Under the pieces are notes generated by a model. It was not told the origin of the DNA and did not search any database. It was given only the letters and a program-made list of their open reading frames with translations. A DNA stretch of 64,000 bases from JANQKX01 sp039028695 (lineage in GTDB: Bacteria; Pseudomonadota; Alphaproteobacteria; Kiloniellales; Kiloniellaceae), in the NCBI GenBank assembly GCA_039028695.1, contig JBCCHN010000008.1, forward strand, positions 1 to 64,000, read 5' to 3'. Numbering within the stretch: position 1 is the first letter of the stretch; each line of letters begins with the position of its first letter. Positions 60,024 through 64,000 of this stretch are shown one piece after another. Made by a program: the position numbers and the translations under genes.

Positions 60024-60030
60024 TCCGGCG

Positions 60031-60708
60031 TTAGCTCGCTCCAGAACTCAAAACCTGCAAATCCATTCCGTCTGACAGGTCTTCATAGTGACTCCCGCGT
60101 AGACTCCGCAAGCGCAAACTATCCAATACAAAACGGTTGGCCAAGGGACCCGGGTCGATTGCCACATGAACCCGCGGTTCACATCCAAGCGCCTTGCCCA
60201 TTTCTTCGGCGGTAAAAACCTCGACCAAATGGCAATCGGCAGACTTTGTCTTTGCCAATCTCCATAACTTTTCACGGCTCTCCACCGCACCGTCTATCGC
60301 CTGGCACAATACCGCAACCTGACCCGCTGCAAGGCGACCTTTAACCTTTTCAAATCCGGCGACCAACTGACCGGCCCGTCGGGCCAAACTCAAATCGGAC
60401 AATCCGCGTTTTTTAGCCAACCCTTCCACCCGCTCGATCAAGTCGTCCGGAATGCGCAGCGACATCCGTGCCGCGCGGGAAAAAAGATTCTTCGCACAGG
60501 CCCGCTGCAAAGCATCCCGGCGCGGTGTGATCCATAGACCACGTCCCGGCAACTCGCCGGCAAAATCTGGAACCACGTCACCGTCAGGGCCCGCCACGAA
60601 ACGCAGCAACTGATCCTTTGGGAAGGACGAACCGCTCACGATACAGCGTCTGTGAGCGCCATCTTCCAAAGGCTGTTCGCCGATTTGCGTCTGTCCCAAG
60701 GCCGCCAT
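60031..60708 (-). CDS. YlxR-like RNA-binding protein with L7Ae-like C-terminal domain
   Basis: The first 90 residues are a DUF448/YlxR domain (RRCIVSGSSFPKDQLLRFVAGPDGDVVPDFAGELPGRGLW). From about 100 the sequence resembles an L7Ae/L30e-like RNA-binding domain (RAGQLVAGFEKVKGRL, VEVFTAEEMGKALG). The fused 225-aa form between nusA and infB is typical of alphaproteobacteria. YlxR proteins have been linked to RNase P and to transcription regulation; its role here is not known. Confidence 0.88.
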   Translation of the reverse strand: MAALGQTQIGEQPLEDGAHRRCIVSGSSFPKDQLLRFVAGPDGDVVPDFAGELPGRGLWITPRRDALQRACAKNLFSRAARMSLRIPDDLIERVEGLAKKRGLSDLSLARRAGQLVAGFEKVKGRLAAGQVAVLCQAIDGAVESREKLWRLAKTKSADCHLVEVFTAEEMGKALGCEPRVHVAIDPGPLANRFVLDSLRLRSLRGSHYEDLSDGMDLQVLSSGAS

Positions 60709-60743
60709 TCAGTCGACCAGCTCCTTTCGATCCGTGCTGCCAC

Positions 60744-62324
60744 CTAGGCCGGGCTCGGGCTTTGTTCCTCGGTCGAGGCTGCTTCACCGTCGGACGCCGC
60801 GGATGGGTCCTGGCTCTCCTCCTCATCCTCAAACCAATGGGCCCGGGCCGCCATGATGAGCTCGTTGGCCGCTTCCATATCCGGCGCCAGGTCCTCGAGC
60901 ATCTCGGTCAGCTCGTCGCTGGCAAGGTCACCCAGATCATCCAAAGTACGCACGCCATTTTCACCCAATTTGACCAATTGCGCGGAATTGAGGCCTTCCA
61001 AGCCCGACAACTCATCGCTGACCCCCAGCTCCCGCCGCCGGTCTTCGTTCCTGCGATTCAGTTCCTCAAGATAGCCACGGGCCCGCATGCGCAGTTCCTC
61101 AGCCACCTCTTCGTCAAATCCTTCAATCTCTGCCAGTTCCTCAATGGGTACAAAGCCAACCTGCTCCACCGTGGTAAAGCCTTCGGCGACCAAAAGGTGG
61201 GCAATCACATCGTCCACATCCAAGGCGTCCATGAACATTTGGGAGCGGGACTTCAGCTCTTCCTGTCGGCGACGGGATTCTTCTTCCTCGGTCATGATGT
61301 CAATGTCAAAACCGCTCAGACTCGAAGCCAGGCGCACGTTTTGACCACGCCGGCCGATCGCCAGAGAAAGCTGTTCGTCCGGCACCACCACTTCAATGCG
61401 TTTTTGGTCCTCGTCCAACACCACCTTGCTGACTTCGGCCGGCGCCAAAGCGTTTACCACGAAGGTCGCCGTGTCAGGAGACCAGGGAATAATATCGATC
61501 TTCTCACCTTGCAATTCACTGACCACTGCCTGAACCCGGGAGCCACGCATGCCCACACAGGCACCAACAGGATCAATTGAACTATCTCGCGAAATCACGG
61601 CAATCTTGGCCCGACTACCCGGGTCCCTTGCGACAGCCTTCAGCTCAATGATGCCATCATAGATCTCCGGCACCTCTTGGGCGAAAAGTTTGGCCATGAA
61701 CTGGGGATGGGTCCGCGAGACAAAAATTTGGGGTCCCCGCGGCTCTTCCCGCACATCATAGATATAAGCTCTGACCCGGTCTCCGGTGCGAAAGGATTCC
61801 CGCGGCAGGGTTTCGTCGCGCCGCATCATGGTCTCGGCCCGGCCCAAATCGATGGTAACATTGCCGAACTCATTACGCTTGACGATGCCGTTGACGATCT
61901 CGCCGACCCGATCCTTGTATTCTTCGTACTGCCGTTTGCGTTCGGCCTCGCGCACTTTTTGCACGATAACCTGCTTGGCGGTCTGCGCGGCGATGCGACC
62001 CAGGTCAATGGGCGGCAGTTCTTCGACAACAAATTCGCCGGGCTGGATTTCCGCATTGGCAACCTTGGCGTCTATGGTGCGAATTTGCGTGAATTCGTTT
62101 TCGATCTCATCGATCACCTCGCGATAGCGGCGCAGACGCACCTCACCGGTCTTGCGATCGATCTCGGCACGAATATCGTGTTCGTGGCCGTATTTGGCCC
62201 GACCGGCTTTGGAAATCGCCTGTTCCATCGCCTCCAGGACCTCATCCCGTTCGATCGATTTTTCGCGCGCCACGGCGTCTGCAACCTGCAAAAGCTCGGT
62301 TCGGGAAAGACTGCTTGTATCCAT
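60744..62324 (-). CDS. nusA: Transcription termination/antitermination factor NusA
   Basis: The 526-aa factor has the N-terminal RNAP-binding domain, an S1 domain (GEIVNGIVKRNEFGNVTIDLG), two KH domains (VGACVGMRGSRVQAVVSEL and LAIGRRGQNVRLAS) and two acidic helix-hairpin repeats near the C-terminus that bind RNAP alpha or N-type proteins. A further acidic tail of about 20 residues follows. It starts 18 bp after rimP and sits at its usual place. Confidence 0.96.
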   Translation of the reverse strand: MDTSSLSRTELLQVADAVAREKSIERDEVLEAMEQAISKAGRAKYGHEHDIRAEIDRKTGEVRLRRYREVIDEIENEFTQIRTIDAKVANAEIQPGEFVVEELPPIDLGRIAAQTAKQVIVQKVREAERKRQYEEYKDRVGEIVNGIVKRNEFGNVTIDLGRAETMMRRDETLPRESFRTGDRVRAYIYDVREEPRGPQIFVSRTHPQFMAKLFAQEVPEIYDGIIELKAVARDPGSRAKIAVISRDSSIDPVGACVGMRGSRVQAVVSELQGEKIDIIPWSPDTATFVVNALAPAEVSKVVLDEDQKRIEVVVPDEQLSLAIGRRGQNVRLASSLSGFDIDIMTEEEESRRRQEELKSRSQMFMDALDVDDVIAHLLVAEGFTTVEQVGFVPIEELAEIEGFDEEVAEELRMRARGYLEELNRRNEDRRRELGVSDELSGLEGLNSAQLVKLGENGVRTLDDLGDLASDELTEMLEDLAPDMEAANELIMAARAHWFEDEEESQDPSAASDGEAASTEEQSPSPA

Positions 62325-62342
62325 CCTTGATCTCGGTTCTTG

Positions 62343-62870
62343 TTAGTCGTCACTTGGGTTGGATTGCCTCAAAGTCTCGCTCGCAGCGATCAACTCATCG
62401 GTCAGTTTTAACTTCGCCTTAGCGATTTCCAAAAAGGGTAATCGCGTTTCGCCCTCATCACATTGAATAAGGACTTGATCCTGTTCCACACCCCGCAGGC
62501 GGCCGGCGAAACGCCGTCTTCCTTCCAGGGTCTCCGTCATCTCCACCTTAGCTTCAAAGCCGGCAAAACGTTCAAAATCCGCCAGTCTGGTAAGCGGCCG
62601 GTCCAGTCCAGGAGAGCTCACCTCTAGGGTATAAGCGCTGGGAATGGGGTCCTCCACATCCAAAATAGCAGCAACCGCCCGGCTTACCTCGGCGCAATCA
62701 TCCACCGTCATGCCGCCGTCGCTGAGGCGCTCGGCCATGATCTGCAAAACAGGTTGGTCGCGGCCGGATAACACAATGCGAACAATATCATAGCCCATCG
62801 ACCGCAGCGTCGGCGCGATCAGGCTCTCAACCTCTGCCGCCTTGCCGACACTCGTCTTGGCAAGGTTCAT
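62343..62870 (-). CDS. rimP: Ribosome maturation factor RimP
   Basis: The 175-aa protein, needed for 30S assembly, shows LIAPTLRSMGYDIVRI, MTVDDCAEVSRAVAAILDVEDPI and YTLEVSSPGLDRPLTRLADF. The start is ATG 62870 with AGG upstream; a longer frame would read back through the upstream terminator and is rejected. It begins the long rimP-to-pnp operon. Confidence 0.95.
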   Translation of the reverse strand: MNLAKTSVGKAAEVESLIAPTLRSMGYDIVRIVLSGRDQPVLQIMAERLSDGGMTVDDCAEVSRAVAAILDVEDPIPSAYTLEVSSPGLDRPLTRLADFERFAGFEAKVEMTETLEGRRRFAGRLRGVEQDQVLIQCDEGETRLPFLEIAKAKLKLTDELIAASETLRQSNPSDD

Positions 62871-62942
62871 CGTGGACCTGTCAAAGGCCTCGGCCAAATA
62901 CGTTACTCCATAACCTGAAAACCAGAAACCTGTGAGCCCAAT

Positions 62943-62965
62943 AAAAAAGTGGGCCAGAGGCCCAC
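62943..62965 (-). terminator. Rho-independent terminator between trmB and rimP
   Basis: The 7-bp stem GTGGGCC/GGCCCAC (62949-62955 and 62959-62965) with a 3-base loop is followed on the minus strand by T6. It separates the metK-trmB transcript from the rimP operon, whose promoter must therefore lie between 62871 and 62942. Confidence 0.85.
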
Positions 62966-63108
62966 CAAATCGGTAGCCCGACATGGCTTACATAAGAAAC
63001 CATGTCAAACCAAAAGGTTGGCGCAACTTACGCCGATGCCCCTTATGCCGCAAGGATTTTCTGCCCCAGTCTACGCCCCAACGACGGTCTTCAAAATGAT
63101 ATGGTAAA

Positions 63109-63843
63109 TTAGCCCGCGCGGCGATGATGCCGATAGGACAGAAAATACCCCCGGCGGCCCGCCGCAAGAGCCTTTTCCTCGTAGCGTGTCGGCGGCCAAT
63201 CCGTCGGACGGCAACGCCAGTCCTTCGCGTCTTGAGCCTCCCATTCAAAAGCGGGATTGTCCTGGAAATGACCCATAATCCAGGTGAGGTAATCCGGATC
63301 GTCGGTGGCAACGCGCAACAGGCCCCGGTCTTTCATGAGGTGTTCCAAAACATCCAGAAAGGCCGGCTGTAGGAGCCGCCTTTTGTGGTGTCGAGCCTTC
63401 GGCCAAGGGTCTGGGAAAAGGACGAATACCCGGCTCAAACTGTCGGGCGGCAGCGCCGATAAAAGCTCCCATACATCGCCGCTGTGTATGCGTACCAGAT
63501 CCTCACAGCGCGCGCCCTCAAGGTGACGCAACAACCTGGCAACCCCATTGATGAAATACTCCGCCCCGATAATACCGACAGGCCAGCCCGAATCCCGAAC
63601 CATACGGGCCTGCCAGGCCAGATGTTCGCCCCCGCCGAACCCAATTTCCAGCCAGATCTGGTCACACGCATTGGGAAAAAGGGACGCCAGATCTATCTGC
63701 CTACCAGCATTGGGGATTGGCACCGCCAGAGCCGGCAATTTATCCTGGATGAGGCGCTGAAGACCAACTCTTAAAGGCCGACCTTGCCGGCGCCCATAAA
63801 CAGTGCGGTAGCCTTTGTTTGCCGGCATTTGATCGCTTGGCAT
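63109..63843 (-). CDS. trmB: tRNA (guanine-46-N7)-methyltransferase TrmB
   Basis: The 244-aa SAM enzyme shows WLEIGFGGGEHLAWQA (SAM site), GIIGAEYFINGVARLL, VFVLFPDPWPKARHHKRRLL (the diagnostic PDPWPK motif) and LLRVATDDPDYLTWIM. The end (RYEEKALAAGRRGYFL) matches the family. It starts 46 bp after metK and ends before the terminator at 62943. Confidence 0.95.
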   Translation of the reverse strand: MPSDQMPANKGYRTVYGRRQGRPLRVGLQRLIQDKLPALAVPIPNAGRQIDLASLFPNACDQIWLEIGFGGGEHLAWQARMVRDSGWPVGIIGAEYFINGVARLLRHLEGARCEDLVRIHSGDVWELLSALPPDSLSRVFVLFPDPWPKARHHKRRLLQPAFLDVLEHLMKDRGLLRVATDDPDYLTWIMGHFQDNPAFEWEAQDAKDWRCRPTDWPPTRYEEKALAAGRRGYFLSYRHHRRAG

Positions 63844-63889
63844 GGCTTGGGCCTAAACCGCTCCGCCGTAAAGACCGCCGATTTTTGCC

Positions 63890-64000
63890 TTAGCCGCCGA
63901 AGTGAGACCGCAGATCCGAGGCCATATCAGTGCGCTCCCAGGAAAATCCGCCGTCGGCATCCGGCTCCCGGCCAAAATGGCCATAGGCAGCAGTCCGGGC
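63890..64000 (-). CDS. metK: S-adenosylmethionine synthetase MetK, C-terminal fragment
   Basis: From the window edge to TAA at 63892-63890 the minus strand encodes 36 residues containing RTAAYGHFGRE, FSWERTDMASDL and a final HFGG. The pattern AAYGHFGR...WE..D is the C-terminus of MetK, which makes S-adenosylmethionine. The start and any leader riboswitch lie outside the window. TrmB, a SAM user, follows 46 bp later in the same direction. Confidence 0.88.
   Translation of the reverse strand, partial: ARTAAYGHFGREPDADGGFSWERTDMASDLRSHFGG

Overview
The window is a compact chromosomal stretch of an alphaproteobacterium, probably Rhodospirillales-like. The evidence is the gene set: a RegB/RegA redox pair with RegB's quinone and cysteine motifs, Irr beside fabA-fabB-fabI, MmcB, late cobalamin genes cobT/cobS, the ubiE-ubiB-coaBC-dut block next to mutM, and a YlxR protein carrying an L7Ae-like half. 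Most of it is ordinary core genome. I see no tRNA, rRNA, CRISPR array or intact insertion sequence.

Layout. 1-441: tail of an unidentified (perhaps AsmA-like) gene, its terminator, and a 40-residue small protein. 0.9-11.9 kb: a type II secretion operon on the minus strand (gspO-E-F-G-H-I-J, a 354-bp AT-rich gap where gspK would be expected, then gspL-M-C-D). 12-14.3 kb: yciB, and a translationally coupled pair of a TIGR04283-type glycosyltransferase and a diiron ferritin-like protein. 14.3-21.6 kb: an active-looking EAL phosphodiesterase, mmcB, the ADP-heptose genes hldE-gmhA, a degenerate GGDEF/EAL protein and regBA. 21.6-26.2 kb: cobT, cobS, a CobC-like phosphatase, a SCO copper chaperone, a YgjP-like metallopeptidase and a glyoxalase-fold protein. 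26.3-36.2 kb: a class A penicillin-binding protein, then dnaA-dnaN-recF-gyrB and rpsT. 36.4-46.3 kb: mutM, ubiE-ubiB-coaBC-dut, an Rrf2 regulator coupled to cysteine synthase, moeB, an unassigned methyltransferase and a 2-hydroxyacid dehydrogenase. 46.4-49.5 kb: an SH3b protein, a DUF3501 gene, the decayed remains of an Fe-S (Hdr/GlpC-like) gene, rubrerythrin and irr. 49.9-53.2 kb: fabA-fabB-fabI and ugpQ. 53.3-64 kb: the rimP-nusA-ylxR-infB-rbfA-truB-rpsO-pnp operon, trmB and the end of metK.

The most informative accessory observation is the rubrerythrin locus. The conserved middle gene of a rubrerythrin / Fe-S protein / DUF3501 operon is a pseudogene whose lesions can be read base by base: a lost N-terminus ending at an inverted repeat, an in-frame TGA, a 10-bp tandem duplication that shifts frame, an internal deletion and further frameshifts. 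Just upstream of rubrerythrin is an Irr-box-like palindrome, and irr is the next gene. Other points worth checking are a likely CTG start for gmhA, a three-copy 16-bp tandem repeat upstream of fabA, repeats upstream of dnaA, the missing gspK and the glycosyltransferase/diiron pair. I did not find a clearly new multigene system.
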